Below the pieces are notes generated by a model, which was given only the letters and a program-made list of their open reading frames with translations, had not been told where the DNA came from and did not search any database. Made by a program: the position numbers and the translations under genes. 64,000 nucleotides of DNA, taken from assembly GCF_000372845.1 (NCBI RefSeq), contig NZ_KB889963.1:2224998-2288997 (forward strand). The letters run 5' to 3'. Shown here piece by piece: positions 45,513 to 57,470 of the stretch (positions within the stretch are counted from its first letter, which is position 1; each line of letters opens with the position of its first letter). Source of the stretch: Methylocystis rosea SV97. Its GTDB lineage: Bacteria > Pseudomonadota > Alphaproteobacteria > Rhizobiales > Beijerinckiaceae.

Positions 45513-48500
45513 ATGCGCATTTCGCACTTCTTCATCGAGCGGCCGATCTTTGCGGCGGTGCTTTCCGTGCTTCTGACGCTTGCGGGAGCGATTGCGCAAG
45601 GCTCGCTTCCCGTCTCCGAATATCCGGAAATCGCGCCGCCGACAGTGAATATCAGCGCAACCTATCCCGGCGCGTCGGCGGACGTAATCGCCGAGACCGT
45701 GGCCTCGCCCATCGAGCAGGAGGTCAATGGCGTCGACGACATGCTCTACATCACGTCGCAATCGACAGGCGACGGACGCGTGTCGATCGACGTCGTATTC
45801 AAGCCGGGCGTCAACATCGATCTCGCACAGGTGCTCGTTCAGAACCGCGTCGCCATCGCCAACCCGCGCTTGCCGGAGGAGGTGACGCGTTTCGGCGTCG
45901 TGGTGAAGAAGGCCTCGCCGGATCTGATGATGGTCGTCCATCTGCTGTCGCCGGACGGCTCGCGCGACCAGCAATATATTTCGAACTACGCGACGCTCTA
46001 CGTGAAGGACGCCATCGCCCGAATCGACGGGGTCGGCGACGCGCGCCTCTTTGGCGCGAGAGACTATTCGATGCGCGTCTGGCTCGATCCGGCGAAAGTC
46101 GAGGCGCGCGATCTGACGGCGGGCGACGTCATCGCCGCGCTGCGCGGCGCCAATCTGCAAGTCGCCGCGGGCGCGGTCAATCAGCCGCCAGCGGCCTCGG
46201 CGGGCGCTTTCCAGCTTTCGGTGCAGACCCTCGGACGGCTTAGCACGCCGGAGCAATTCGGCGACATCGTCATCCGCGCCGACGCCGACGGCCAGATTTA
46301 TCTGCGCGACATCGCGCGCATCGAATTCGGCGCGCAGGACTATACGCTCAACGCCTATCTCAACCACGACGTTGCGACGGCTCTGGGCATCTTTCAGCGT
46401 CCCGGCTCGAACGCCTTGCAGACGGCCGAAGCCGTCAAGCAGGAGATGGAGCGGCTCAAGAAGAATTTCCCCGCCGGCGTCGATTACACGGTTGTCTACA
46501 ACCCCACCGAATTCATCCAGCAGTCGGTGGACGAAGTCGTCCATACGCTGCTCGAGGCGATCGTTCTCGTCGTTCTCGTCGTCATCCTGTTCCTGCAGAC
46601 GTGGCGCGCGGCGATCATTCCGGTGGCGGCGATCCCGGTGTCGCTGATCGGCAGCTTCGCCGTGATGAAAGCCGCCGGCCTCAGCTTCAACACGCTCTCG
46701 CTCTTCGGTCTGGTGCTCGCCATCGGCATCGTCGTCGACGACGCGATCGTCGTCGTGGAGAATGTCGAGCGCTATCTCGCGCAAGGGCTCTCGCCCAAGG
46801 AAGCTGCGCACAAGACGATGGATGAAGTCGGCGGGGCGCTGATCGCGATTGCGCTCGTGCTCTGCGGCGTGTTCATCCCCACGGCCTTCATCAGCGGCTT
46901 GCAGGGCGCCTTCTATAAGCAGTTCGCCATCACCATCGCGAGCGCCACGCTGATCTCAGCGTTCGTTTCGCTGACCCTGTCGCCGGCGCTGGCGTCGATG
47001 TTGTTGAAGCCGCATGATGTGGAGGAGGAGGAGAAGACGCATCGGCTGAGCTGGGCGCATGCGCCGCTGCGGCGCTTCTTCGACGCCTTTAACGCCGCGT
47101 TCGACAGGGTGTCGACGGCATATGGCGCGGCGACGGGCCGTCTCGTGCGGCTTGGCGTCGTCATGCTCGCCGTCTATGCGATCCTCATCTTTTTCGCCTT
47201 CGATCTGCTGCGCCGAACGCCGACCGGTCTCATACCGCAACTCGATCGCGGCTATGTGATCGCCGCTTTCCAATTGCCGCCGGGGGCGACGCTCGATCGC
47301 ACGGACAAGGTCATGCGTGCGGCGACCGACATTATTTTGAAGCGCGCGGGCGTCAAGGACGCTGTCGTTTTCACCGGCTTTGATGGCGCGACATTCACCA
47401 ATGCTCCGAACACGGGCGTGATCTTCGTCACGCTGGAGGCCTTCGAGGAACGTGCAAAGAAGGGGCTGTCCTCGGCGCAGATTCAAGCCGACCTTTACGG
47501 CCAGCTGTCCAAGCTGAACGACGCCTTCGTCTTCGTGCTGGCGCCGGCTTCGGTGCCCGGAATCGGCACCGGCGGCGGCCTCAAGGGCTATGTGCAGGAT
47601 CGCGCCGGGCGCGGACTTCCCGCGCTTGAAAACGCGACGTGGACGCTTGCCGGCGCGGCTGGGCAGTCGGGAGAATTCACTCAGGCGTTCACGCTGTTCA
47701 ACACGCGCACGCCGCAGATCTTCGCCGACGTCGATCGCACGAAGGCCGAGCTCATCGGCGTGCCGATCTCGCGCGTTTTCGAGACGCTCTCGGTCTATCT
47801 TGGCTCGACCTTCGTCAACGACTTCAATGTCCTTGGACGCACCTACCGCGTCATGGCGCAGGCGGATGATCCCTTTCGCCTGACGCTGCGCGATATCGCC
47901 AATCTGAAGACTCGCAGCGCCTCGGGCGCGATGGCGCCGATCGGCGCCGTCGCCACCTTCCGCGACACGACGGGGGCGTTCCGCGTGCCGCGCTACAATC
48001 TCTATCCGGCCGCCGAGGTGCAGCTCAATCTCGCGCGCGGCGTCTCCTCCGGCCAGGGCATCGCGGCGGTCGAGAAGCTCGCGGCGGAGAAGCTGCCGCA
48101 AGGATTCGGCTTCGAATGGACTGAAATCGCCCTGCAGGAGAAGCTTGCCGGAAACACCGCCGCCATTGCGTTTGGCCTTGCGGTGGTTTTCGTCTTTCTG
48201 CTGCTCGCTGCGCTTTATGAGAGCCTGCTCCTGCCGGTTTCGGTGATCCTCATCGTGCCGATGTGCATTCTCGCGGCGATGCTCGGGGTCGTCTCAAGGG
48301 GGCTCGATCGCAACATATTGGTCGAGATCGGGCTCGTCGTGCTGATCGGCCTCGCGGCGAAGAACGCCATCCTCATCGTCGAATTCGCCAAGCAGGCGGA
48401 AGACGCCGGCCAATCCAAATTCGACGCCGCCGTCACCGCGGCCCGCACGCGTCTTAGGCCCATTCTGATGACCTCGCTGGCGTTCATTCTCGGCGTGCTG

Positions 48501-48794
48501 CCGCTCGCCATCGCCGAGGGCGCGGGCGCCGAGATGCGCCAGTCGATCGGCACCGCCGTGTTCTTCGGCATGCTCGGCGTGACGCTGTTCGGCCTCGCGT
48601 TCACGCCGACCTTCTATGTGGTCGTGCGCATTTTCGCGCGGTATTTCCAGTCGGGGAGCGCCCGCGAGTCCACGCCGGCGGCTGCAAGTTCGGACGGGAG
48701 TTTCGCGCAAGAGATCGGCTTGCACGAAGCAAAAAAGATTGATCTGGGCCGAGCCAAGAGGTGGCTCGACGACCTTCGGCGCAGACTTCAATGA
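45513..48794 (+). CDS. RND multidrug efflux permease (HAE1 family)
   Basis: 1093 residues, somewhat longer than the usual 1030-1060 because of a C-terminal extension past residue 1045. It starts MRISHFFIERPIFAAVLSVL; TM4 carries the proton-relay Asp pair in GIVVDDAIVVVENVER, and porter-domain and second-half segments (KNAILIVEFAKQAED) are complete. Together with the adaptor it exports drugs or solvents by proton antiport, close in type to BepE/MexF/AcrB. No regulator gene is adjacent. Confidence 0.95.
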   Translation: MRISHFFIERPIFAAVLSVLLTLAGAIAQGSLPVSEYPEIAPPTVNISATYPGASADVIAETVASPIEQEVNGVDDMLYITSQSTGDGRVSIDVVFKPGVNIDLAQVLVQNRVAIANPRLPEEVTRFGVVVKKASPDLMMVVHLLSPDGSRDQQYISNYATLYVKDAIARIDGVGDARLFGARDYSMRVWLDPAKVEARDLTAGDVIAALRGANLQVAAGAVNQPPAASAGAFQLSVQTLGRLSTPEQFGDIVIRADADGQIYLRDIARIEFGAQDYTLNAYLNHDVATALGIFQRPGSNALQTAEAVKQEMERLKKNFPAGVDYTVVYNPTEFIQQSVDEVVHTLLEAIVLVVLVVILFLQTWRAAIIPVAAIPVSLIGSFAVMKAAGLSFNTLSLFGLVLAIGIVVDDAIVVVENVERYLAQGLSPKEAAHKTMDEVGGALIAIALVLCGVFIPTAFISGLQGAFYKQFAITIASATLISAFVSLTLSPALASMLLKPHDVEEEEKTHRLSWAHAPLRRFFDAFNAAFDRVSTAYGAATGRLVRLGVVMLAVYAILIFFAFDLLRRTPTGLIPQLDRGYVIAAFQLPPGATLDRTDKVMRAATDIILKRAGVKDAVVFTGFDGATFTNAPNTGVIFVTLEAFEERAKKGLSSAQIQADLYGQLSKLNDAFVFVLAPASVPGIGTGGGLKGYVQDRAGRGLPALENATWTLAGAAGQSGEFTQAFTLFNTRTPQIFADVDRTKAELIGVPISRVFETLSVYLGSTFVNDFNVLGRTYRVMAQADDPFRLTLRDIANLKTRSASGAMAPIGAVATFRDTTGAFRVPRYNLYPAAEVQLNLARGVSSGQGIAAVEKLAAEKLPQGFGFEWTEIALQEKLAGNTAAIAFGLAVVFVFLLLAALYESLLLPVSVILIVPMCILAAMLGVVSRGLDRNILVEIGLVVLIGLAAKNAILIVEFAKQAEDAGQSKFDAAVTAARTRLRPILMTSLAFILGVLPLAIAEGAGAEMRQSIGTAVFFGMLGVTLFGLAFTPTFYVVVRIFARYFQSGSARESTPAAASSDGSFAQEIGLHEAKKIDLGRAKRWLDDLRRRLQ

Positions 48795-48831
48795 TCAAGC
48801 GCGGGCGCAAAAGGCCACGCCTGGCGCAGAC

Positions 48832-49092
48832 TTAACGGAAATGTTCTTCGCGCAGCTTCGTGCTCTGCGTGGGGCCGAACTCACGGCGGCAGGCGGGGCT
48901 CAGTCGCGCCACGTTGTCGCTTAGGCAGGATTCGATCTCTTCGACGAAAGGAATGTCGGAGCTGCAGAATCTCAGGGCGTCGCCCATGCAGTCGGAGCGT
49001 TCCTGTGACGTGCCCTGAGCGGAGGCAGAGGTCGCGGCGGCGAACGCCAAGAGAAACGGGAAGAGAAACGAAAACGGAATGAGCTTACGCAT
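48832..49092 (-). CDS. Small secreted cysteine-containing protein
   Basis: 86 residues. A signal peptide (IPFSFLFPFLLAFAAATSASA) is followed by four cysteines in ERSDCMGDALRFCSSDIPFV and ESCLSDNVARLSPACRREF. This DAxRFC...CL...LSPxC pattern is shared by many small Rhizobiales periplasmic proteins, each likely a two-disulfide helical hairpin. The function is unknown. Confidence 0.75.
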   Translation of the reverse strand: MRKLIPFSFLFPFLLAFAAATSASAQGTSQERSDCMGDALRFCSSDIPFVEEIESCLSDNVARLSPACRREFGPTQSTKLREEHFR

Positions 49093-49171
49093 GTTGATCC
49101 TTTCACACCGATGCGTTCCAGTAATGCGCAGAACTTAGCGTAGAACCGTTCTTGAGAAAAGCAAAGCGGGT

Positions 49172-49492
49172 TCAACTAAGCTTTTCTTGTTCATCGTAAC
49201 TTCGCGATGGCGCTGGGATTTGCTCGGCAAGGGCGGCGCGGGTGAGACGCAAGAGGTCGTCGAGCGAGGGATTGGACAGGGCGTCGCCTGACGGTTCGAA
49301 ACGCACGACCGGATCACGCGTGCAGAGCCGCAGACAGTCGCGCGTCGTAATGATGAGACGGCCGGAAGCCAGTTCCTGAGACAAGGCCTGGGCAAAAGAC
49401 GTCTCGACCGACGCGAGCAGCCTGCGGCCTTTCCCTTCGGCGTCGCAGCGCGGGCCGACGCAGACGAGGAGACGAACGGGGGGAGCGTTCAC
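49172..49492 (-). CDS. Thioredoxin-like [2Fe-2S] ferredoxin-domain protein
   Basis: 106 residues from the GTG at 49492, 5 bases after the glyA stop. VRLLVCVGPRCDAEGKGRRL and ITTRDCLRLCTRDPVVRFEP supply the four-cysteine pattern (C-x4-C ... C-x3-C) of the thioredoxin-like [2Fe-2S] family. It may transfer electrons in the cytoplasm, but no partner oxidoreductase lies nearby. Probably cotranscribed with the SHMT gene. Confidence 0.75.
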   Translation of the reverse strand: MNAPPVRLLVCVGPRCDAEGKGRRLLASVETSFAQALSQELASGRLIITTRDCLRLCTRDPVVRFEPSGDALSNPSLDDLLRLTRAALAEQIPAPSRSYDEQEKLS

Positions 49493-49497
49493 GGCGC

Positions 49498-50754
49498 TCA
49501 ATAGATTGGGTGTTGCGCGCAAAGCGCCGCGACGTCTTTGCGGACAGTTTCGATCAGCGCGTCATCGCTCGGGTTTTTCAGCACCCGGTCGATCCATCCC
49601 GCGATCGCTTCGAATTCGGCGACGCCGAAGCCGCGCGTCGTGCCGGCGTTGCTCGAAAGGCGCAGGCCCGACGGCGATTCAGGCGGACGCGGATCGAAGG
49701 GGATCATATTCTTGTTGACGGCGAGGCCGGCGCGCTCCAGCGCCTTGGCGGCGACATCGCCAGTCAAACCACGCGCGGCAAGATCGACGAGCATCAGTCC
49801 CATATCGGTGTCGCCGGTGACGATGCGCAGGCCGGCGTCTGCGAGCGCGCGCGCCAGCGCCCGCGCATTGTCGATCACCGCGCGGTTGTAGGCCGTAAAT
49901 TCCGGCCGCAAGGCTTCGCCAAGGCACGCCGCCTTGCCGGCGACGCCATGCAGCAGCACCGAGCCTTGCACGCCGGGGAATATGCCGGCGTTGATCCGGC
50001 CGCTCAGGCTTTCGTCGTTCCACAGCGCCATGCCGCCGCGCGCGCCGCGCAGCGATTTGTATGTCGTGGTCGTCACGACATGCGCATGGGGCAGGGGATC
50101 GGGATAGAGGCCGGTCGCGACAAGACCGGCGAAATGCGCCATGTCGACGAGGAGATAGGCGCCGACCTCGTCGGCGATCGCGCGCATTTCAGCGAAGTCG
50201 ATTGCGCGCGCATAGGAAGAGCCGCCGGCGATGACCATGCGCGGTCGTTCGCGGCGCGCGAGGTCGCGCATTTCATCGAGGTCGATGCGTTCGGACTCGC
50301 GGCTGACGCCATAGGAGACGATTTTATAATCGCGCCCGGTCAGCGTCGCCGGATGGCCATGGCTGATGTGGCCGCCGGCGGCGACATTCATCGAGAGGAT
50401 CGCATCGCCGAGTTTCAGGAGGCCGAGAAACACGCCGGCGTTGGCGTTGGAGCCCGAGTGCGGCTGCACATTGGCGAAGCGACAGTTGAAAAGTTTCTTC
50501 GCACGTTCGATCGCGAGCGCTTCGATCGCGTCGGCGAATTGCGCGCCGCCATAGTAGCGCGCAAAGGGCAGGCCCTCGACGGTCTTATTGGTGAGAATCG
50601 AGCCCTGCGCCTCCAGCACGAGCCGCGAAACGATGTTTTCGGAGGCGATGAGCTCGATGCCGTCCCGCTGCCGCCGCAACTCGCCGGCGATGGCCGAGGC
50701 GAGTTCAGGATCGGCGGAGAGGCCGAGATCTAAGTGTGGGCTATGCGCCGTCAT
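49498..50754 (-). CDS. glyA: Serine hydroxymethyltransferase, divergent
   Basis: 418 residues, fold type I PLP enzyme. Recognised segments are GIELIASENIVSRLVLEAQG, FARYYGGAQFADAIEALAIE, NVQPHSGSNANAGVFLGLLK and LVDMAHFAGLVATGLYP. It interconverts serine and glycine with tetrahydrofolate. Two normally conserved sites differ: the PLP-lysine motif reads TTTTYKSLRGARGG instead of THKTLRGPRGG, and the C-terminal motif reads LRLSSNAGTTRGFG instead of IRLGTPAGTTRG. It may be a specialised paralogue, such as a serine-cycle or alpha-methylserine enzyme. Confidence 0.88.
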   Translation of the reverse strand: MTAHSPHLDLGLSADPELASAIAGELRRQRDGIELIASENIVSRLVLEAQGSILTNKTVEGLPFARYYGGAQFADAIEALAIERAKKLFNCRFANVQPHSGSNANAGVFLGLLKLGDAILSMNVAAGGHISHGHPATLTGRDYKIVSYGVSRESERIDLDEMRDLARRERPRMVIAGGSSYARAIDFAEMRAIADEVGAYLLVDMAHFAGLVATGLYPDPLPHAHVVTTTTYKSLRGARGGMALWNDESLSGRINAGIFPGVQGSVLLHGVAGKAACLGEALRPEFTAYNRAVIDNARALARALADAGLRIVTGDTDMGLMLVDLAARGLTGDVAAKALERAGLAVNKNMIPFDPRPPESPSGLRLSSNAGTTRGFGVAEFEAIAGWIDRVLKNPSDDALIETVRKDVAALCAQHPIY

Positions 50755-50795
50755 GATTGCTCAGTTCCGTGGCGCCGATACCACTCTCGATCAAA

Positions 50796-50840
50796 TTAAA
50801 CGCGAATGTCGTCGTCGTTGCGCGTAGTGTTAAACGCGAA
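50796..50840. promoter_or_regulatory. Direct repeats upstream of glyA
   Basis: TTAAACGCGAA occurs at 50796-50806 and 50830-50840, 34 bp apart and 42 bp before the glyA ATG. They could bind a regulator, which I cannot name. Confidence 0.4.
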
Positions 50841-50924
50841 CTCTTTCGTACAATGACGGATTCGTCGCAGGCGAACTGGGACAGAGAGCGCATTATTTGC
50901 TCGCGCCGCGTTTGCCTAAGCAGT

Positions 50925-51050
50925 CCTCATGCTGAGGAGGCGCCTGCAAGGCGCCGTCTCGAAGCACGAGGGCTGCGCTGACACTCGTTGGTTTCTGGAG
51001 GCGGCCCTCGTCCTTCGAGACGCGCGCATTGCGCGCTCCTCAGGATGAGG
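50925..51050. repeat. Palindromic extragenic repeat
   Basis: CCTCATGCTGAGGAG at the left and CTCCTCAGGATGAGG at the right, with inner GCGCCTGCAAGGCGC and GCGCGCATTGCGCGC hairpins and GTCTCGAAGCACGAGG / CCTCGTCCTTCGAGAC between them. It is the same family as the cluster at 26.9 kb. It lies between glyA and the 3' end of gyrB. Confidence 0.8.
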
Positions 51051-51059
51051 GCCTTTGGC

Positions 51060-53630
<2,571 letters not shown>

Positions 53631-53762
53631 CTATCCCGGGCGCTCGCTGACCCTTAGTGCGGGCTGGAACCATTTGCTGCGGCCGCTAGTTCACAGGCGG
53701 GGCGACGCGCTCGCGTTTCGGGCTGGCTAAGTTCGCGGGCCGCCAAGAGAAAGTCACTTTCC

Positions 53763-54932
53763 ATGAAAGCGCTTACCTTCCACGGCAAAAGCGACATTCG
53801 CTGCGAGAGCGTTCCCGACCCCAAAATCGAAGACCCGCGCGACGCTATCATCAAGGTCACCGCCTGCGCGATCTGCGGCTCCGATGTGCACATTTTCGAT
53901 GGCGTCGTTCCTGAAATGCATACTGGAGACGTGCTCGGGCACGAAACCATGGGCGAGGTCGTCGAAGTCGGCTCGGAAACGAAGAAGCTGAAGGTCGGCG
54001 ACCGAGTCGTGGTGCCCTTCACCATTTCCTGCGGGGAATGTTTCTTCTGCCAGCGCGGCTATTTCTCAGCCTGCGAGCGCACCAACCGTGACCACTCCAA
54101 GGCTGAAAAGCTCTGGGGGCACTCTCCGGCCGGTCTGTTCGGCTATTCGCATCTCCTGGGCGGGTACGCTGGCGGCCAGGCGGAATATCTGCGCGTGCCG
54201 CACGCGGACGTCGGGCCCATCAAGGTCCCCTCTCAGCTTCGCGACGATCAGCTGCTGTTTTTGTCCGACATTTTCCCGACGGGCTATATGGCAGCCGAAT
54301 TCTGCGACATTAAGCCCGGCGACGTCATCGCGATCTGGGGGTGCGGCCCGGTCGGCCAATTTGCCATCCGCAGCGCGTTCCTGCTTGGCGCCGAACGCGT
54401 CATCGCGATCGACAAGGTGCCTGAGCGGCTCAGCCTCGCCAAAGCGGCCGGGGCGGAGACGATCGACTATAGCAAGGTTGATGTTTACGAGGCGATCCAG
54501 AGCCTGACGAAGGGCCGAGGCGCCGACGCCTGCATTGACGCGGTCGGAACCGAACCCGACCCGACCGCTAGCATCGACTCGATGATCGACCGCGCCAAGG
54601 TCGCGACGTTTCTTGGGACCGATCAGCCGCATGTGCTGCGCCAGGCGATTCATTGCTGCCGCAATTTCGGAACGGTGTCGATCGTCGGCGTTTACGCGGG
54701 ATTTCTCGACAAAGTGCCGCTGGGATCGGCGATGAATCGCGGCCTCACCTTCCGCATGGCGCAGACTCCCGTTCAGCGCTATTTGCCGAGGTTGCTTGAA
54801 CGTATCGAGTCCGGGGAAATCGATCCGTCCTTCGTCGTCACGCACCGCGGATCGCTCGAGGACGGGCCTGAGCTCTACAAGACTTTTCGCGACCGGAAGG
54901 ACGGCTGCGTGAAAGTCGTGCTCACTCCTTGA
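53763..54932 (+). CDS. Zinc-dependent alcohol dehydrogenase (formaldehyde dehydrogenase-like)
   Basis: 389 residues of the medium-chain dehydrogenase family. Catalytic zinc ligands are Cys38 ([15 protein letters not shown]) and the [12 protein letters not shown] histidine. The structural-zinc loop [15 protein letters not shown] has four cysteines, and the NAD-binding site is [19 protein letters not shown]. It is close to glutathione-independent formaldehyde dehydrogenases and dismutases. Formaldehyde handling would suit a methylotroph, but substrate cannot be settled from sequence. Single gene. Confidence 0.88.
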   Translation: MKALTFHGKSDIRCESVPDPKIEDPRDAIIKVTACAICGSDVHIFDGVVPEMHTGDVLGHETMGEVVEVGSETKKLKVGDRVVVPFTISCGECFFCQRGYFSACERTNRDHSKAEKLWGHSPAGLFGYSHLLGGYAGGQAEYLRVPHADVGPIKVPSQLRDDQLLFLSDIFPTGYMAAEFCDIKPGDVIAIWGCGPVGQFAIRSAFLLGAERVIAIDKVPERLSLAKAAGAETIDYSKVDVYEAIQSLTKGRGADACIDAVGTEPDPTASIDSMIDRAKVATFLGTDQPHVLRQAIHCCRNFGTVSIVGVYAGFLDKVPLGSAMNRGLTFRMAQTPVQRYLPRLLERIESGEIDPSFVVTHRGSLEDGPELYKTFRDRKDGCVKVVLTP

Positions 54933-54942
54933 TACGTAAGCG

Positions 54943-55155
54943 CTAGTCCCCGGATACGTTCGGAGGATCGCGGTCTTGGACCTTCGCGCGGCGGCGGAGA
55001 ATGCCGCGCGTCACCACGTCAACGCGTAAGGCGAAGAGCAGGGCGATGATCAGAAATGTGGCGCCTATAAACCAGGCCGTGAATCCGACAAGAGCGCCTA
55101 CAGCCAGCCAGACCACACAGAGGGCCAATCCGAATATCGCCAGTACGGTCGTCAT
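54943..55155 (-). CDS. Small two-helix membrane protein
   Basis: 70 residues from ATG 55155 (the frame is open to 55206). Two hydrophobic helices, TVLAIFGLALCVVWLAVGAL and GFTAWFIGATFLIIALLFAL, are followed by a basic cytoplasmic tail (RGILRRRAKVQDRDPPN). No family recognised. Convergent with the alcohol dehydrogenase gene. Confidence 0.6.
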   Translation of the reverse strand: MTTVLAIFGLALCVVWLAVGALVGFTAWFIGATFLIIALLFALRVDVVTRGILRRRAKVQDRDPPNVSGD

Positions 55156-55362
55156 TCTGCCCGATAATGGTTGTCCGTTGCGGAAACAGGAGACCGCCGC
55201 TGTCACGTTCTACACGCCATGAGGCTTACTCCAATTTTTTTCAATTGCGACGCGAAATCTCGCGAAATCCCCTCTTCATTCGTTCATTTTCGCGTAATAC
55301 GAGTGTTTTTATCATCTATAGATCTCAGGTTGCGGCATGCCGAGCGCCTACGCGGCGCGCCC

Positions 55363-56502
55363 TCAAACATGGGTGGCGCATCCGGGCGTGACAAGCAGAG
55401 GCTCGGCCGACATGCGCAAGGGCGCAAATAGGGCGGGGTCGGCGCCAGTCATCCAGACCTGGCCGCCAAGCGCCTGTAGTTCCGCGTAGAGAGCCTCCCG
55501 GCGCTTCACGTCGAAATGCGCGGCGATCTCGTCGAGAAGAAGAATCGGCGCATGTCCGGTCATGGCGTTGATCAGCTTCGCATGGGCCAGAGTCAGCCCC
55601 GTCAGCAGGGCTTTCTGCTCGCCGGTCGAACAGGCCCGAGCCGCCTCATTTTTTGGACCGTGGCGCACGGCGAGATCACTCGCCTGTGGACCGATTAACG
55701 TTCGTCCAGCGGCGGCGTCGCGGCGGCGCGACGCGGCGAGTTCGCCGCGGTACCATTCCTCCACTGCGAGCGCTGGCTCGAGCGCCAGCCGCCGCTCCAG
55801 CTCGCCCTCGATCGTCACGTCCGCCCAAGGGAAGGGCGAGGCGTCGTCGCGTCCTGCAGCGATCAGCGCGACGAGTCGCGAAACGGTCTCGCGCCGCGCG
55901 GCGGCCACGGCGACTCCGAGCGCGGCGATCTCCTGCTCAGCGGCGTCGAGCCAGCGCCGGTCGGCGACGCCTTCTTCGAGAAGCCGGTTTCGGTTACGCA
56001 GCGCCCGCTCCAGCCTGTTGGCGCGCGCGCCGTGCTCGGCGTCGACGCCGAGCGCCAGCCGATCCAGAAAGCGCCGTCGTTCGCCGGCCGCGCCGGAAAA
56101 AAGTCCATCCATCGCCGGCGTGAGCCAGAGCACCCGCACATGATCGGCGAAGGCCCGCGCAGAACTCACAGGCATGCGATCAACGCGAAAAAGCCGCTCG
56201 CCTGACGGCGTCAGACCATGCCCGAGCTGCGTCGTCACGCCATCGGCTTCGACTTCGATCGAGACGGCGAAACCGCCGGCGCCGCCCCGCCTCGCGCATT
56301 CGGCGAGTTCCGCGCGGCGCAGGCCGCGGCCGGGCGAGAACAGCGACAGCGCTTCGAGCAGATTGGTCTTGCCCGCGCCATTCTCACCGAAGAGCGCAAT
56401 CATCGTCGACTCGAACCGGCAATCGAGCGCCGCATAGGAGCGGAAGTCGCTGAGCGTCAGGCGGCGCACGCGCGGCGCGCTCTTGGTCGAAAGGGTCATC
56501 AT
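55363..56502 (-). CDS. recF: DNA replication and repair protein RecF
   Basis: 379 residues of the SMC-like ATPase family: VRRLTLSDFRSYAALDCRFE, Walker A FGENGAGKTNLLEALSLFSP, the RRFLDRLALGVDAEH region, signature ACSTGEQKALLTGLTLAHAK and Walker B PILLLDEIAAHFD. RecF with RecO and RecR loads RecA at gaps. It lies between dnaA and gyrB as in many bacteria, though dnaN is missing from this stretch. Confidence 0.95.
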   Translation of the reverse strand: MMTLSTKSAPRVRRLTLSDFRSYAALDCRFESTMIALFGENGAGKTNLLEALSLFSPGRGLRRAELAECARRGGAGGFAVSIEVEADGVTTQLGHGLTPSGERLFRVDRMPVSSARAFADHVRVLWLTPAMDGLFSGAAGERRRFLDRLALGVDAEHGARANRLERALRNRNRLLEEGVADRRWLDAAEQEIAALGVAVAAARRETVSRLVALIAAGRDDASPFPWADVTIEGELERRLALEPALAVEEWYRGELAASRRRDAAAGRTLIGPQASDLAVRHGPKNEAARACSTGEQKALLTGLTLAHAKLINAMTGHAPILLLDEIAAHFDVKRREALYAELQALGGQVWMTGADPALFAPLRMSAEPLLVTPGCATHV

Positions 56503-56545
56503 GACGCCGTCGCGTCAAAGCGACGAGGCGCCTTCGCGTGAGCGA

Positions 56546-57100
56546 TCATTGCGCGCGGGAAACGCGGCGTCCCGGCGAGAGGATGGCGTAGCTGTGAGGT
56601 CCGGTGTAGGAGGTCATGACGGCTTCGATCAATGGTTCGTCCGACCCTTCGGCGGTTGACCAATCGACCGTGAAACTGGCGCCCGTGCCGCCGCGAACGT
56701 CGTCTTGCGCAATCAGGACCTGCAATGAGGCGTACGGCTTCAGATAGATGGGTTCATTCAGGTAGCTTTCGATCAACTGACCCGAGCCGTTGCGGTATTC
56801 GATCTTTTCGATCGCGAGAACATTCGTCGCCGAGGCGTTGTGGATTGACAGTGCGCCGGAGAAGTTCAGTCGCGTTACGCCGCCTTGCCCGATGAGCGTC
56901 GAATGCAGCGGAATCAGCGTGCGCCCGCGAAGGGCGAGTTTCTCCGCCGGGGCAGGTGTCGTGGCGTCGGGGCTGACGATGACGGGCTGAGCCGACGGCA
57001 GCGGCGACCGAGCCGCGCACTCCGTGACGAAGGCGCTCACGACCAGAGCGAGCGCAAGAACACGCAGGGCAAGAACACGCGGGACAAGGCTAAGCGGCAT
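56546..57100 (-). CDS. DUF3124 exported protein
   Basis: 184 residues from ATG 57100 (AAGGTG upstream; frame open to 57130). A lipoprotein-like signal (LALRVLALALVVSAFVTECA) precedes a DUF3124 domain: LIPLHSTLIGQGGVTRLNFS, LSIHNASATNVLAIEKIEYR, LNEPIYLKPYASLQVLIAQD and GTGASFTVDWS. The domain is probably a beta-sandwich in the periplasm or at a membrane. No function is established. Confidence 0.82.
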   Translation of the reverse strand: MPLSLVPRVLALRVLALALVVSAFVTECAARSPLPSAQPVIVSPDATTPAPAEKLALRGRTLIPLHSTLIGQGGVTRLNFSGALSIHNASATNVLAIEKIEYRNGSGQLIESYLNEPIYLKPYASLQVLIAQDDVRGGTGASFTVDWSTAEGSDEPLIEAVMTSYTGPHSYAILSPGRRVSRAQ

Positions 57101-57470
57101 TGCGCACACCTTTTCCTTTCGACTCGACATATGCGGCGCCGGCGCACACTAGCATCGTGCTGCGAAAGGTCTAATCGAATGTCAATTGCCGTGGCGGCCG
57201 ACGGTTGGACATGCGCGACGCGGCGTCGCATCGCGGAAGCCTAGCGTGTTTCGGTAATCTTGAGGCCAGCGAAGTGCGGTTTAACCGGGGGAGTCCGTGC
57301 TTGTCGGCCAGGCCTTGCCGGAAAGCGTCGCGCGCGACCTTATCGCAGAGCGGAGAATGTTGGCGCAAGCGTCCCGCGCGCGGAAAAGCTCTCCCGATCG
57401 GATGAGCGAAGTCGTTTGGCCTTACGCATAAAATCTGTATTCTCCGCCTGCGGCGATCGGAGTTTATTCA
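57101..57470. other. Intergenic, nothing recognised
   Basis: 370 bases between divergent genes. No gene, tRNA or hairpin that I can support. Confidence 0.4.

Noticed and set aside
45438..46811. 457-residue open frame on the minus strand, and another at 46956-48101
   Set aside because: Both lie antisense inside the RND permease gene, whose motifs are complete; the reverse frames are Arg/Asp-rich shadows.
49510..50733. 407-residue open frame on the plus strand
   Set aside because: Antisense shadow of the SHMT gene.
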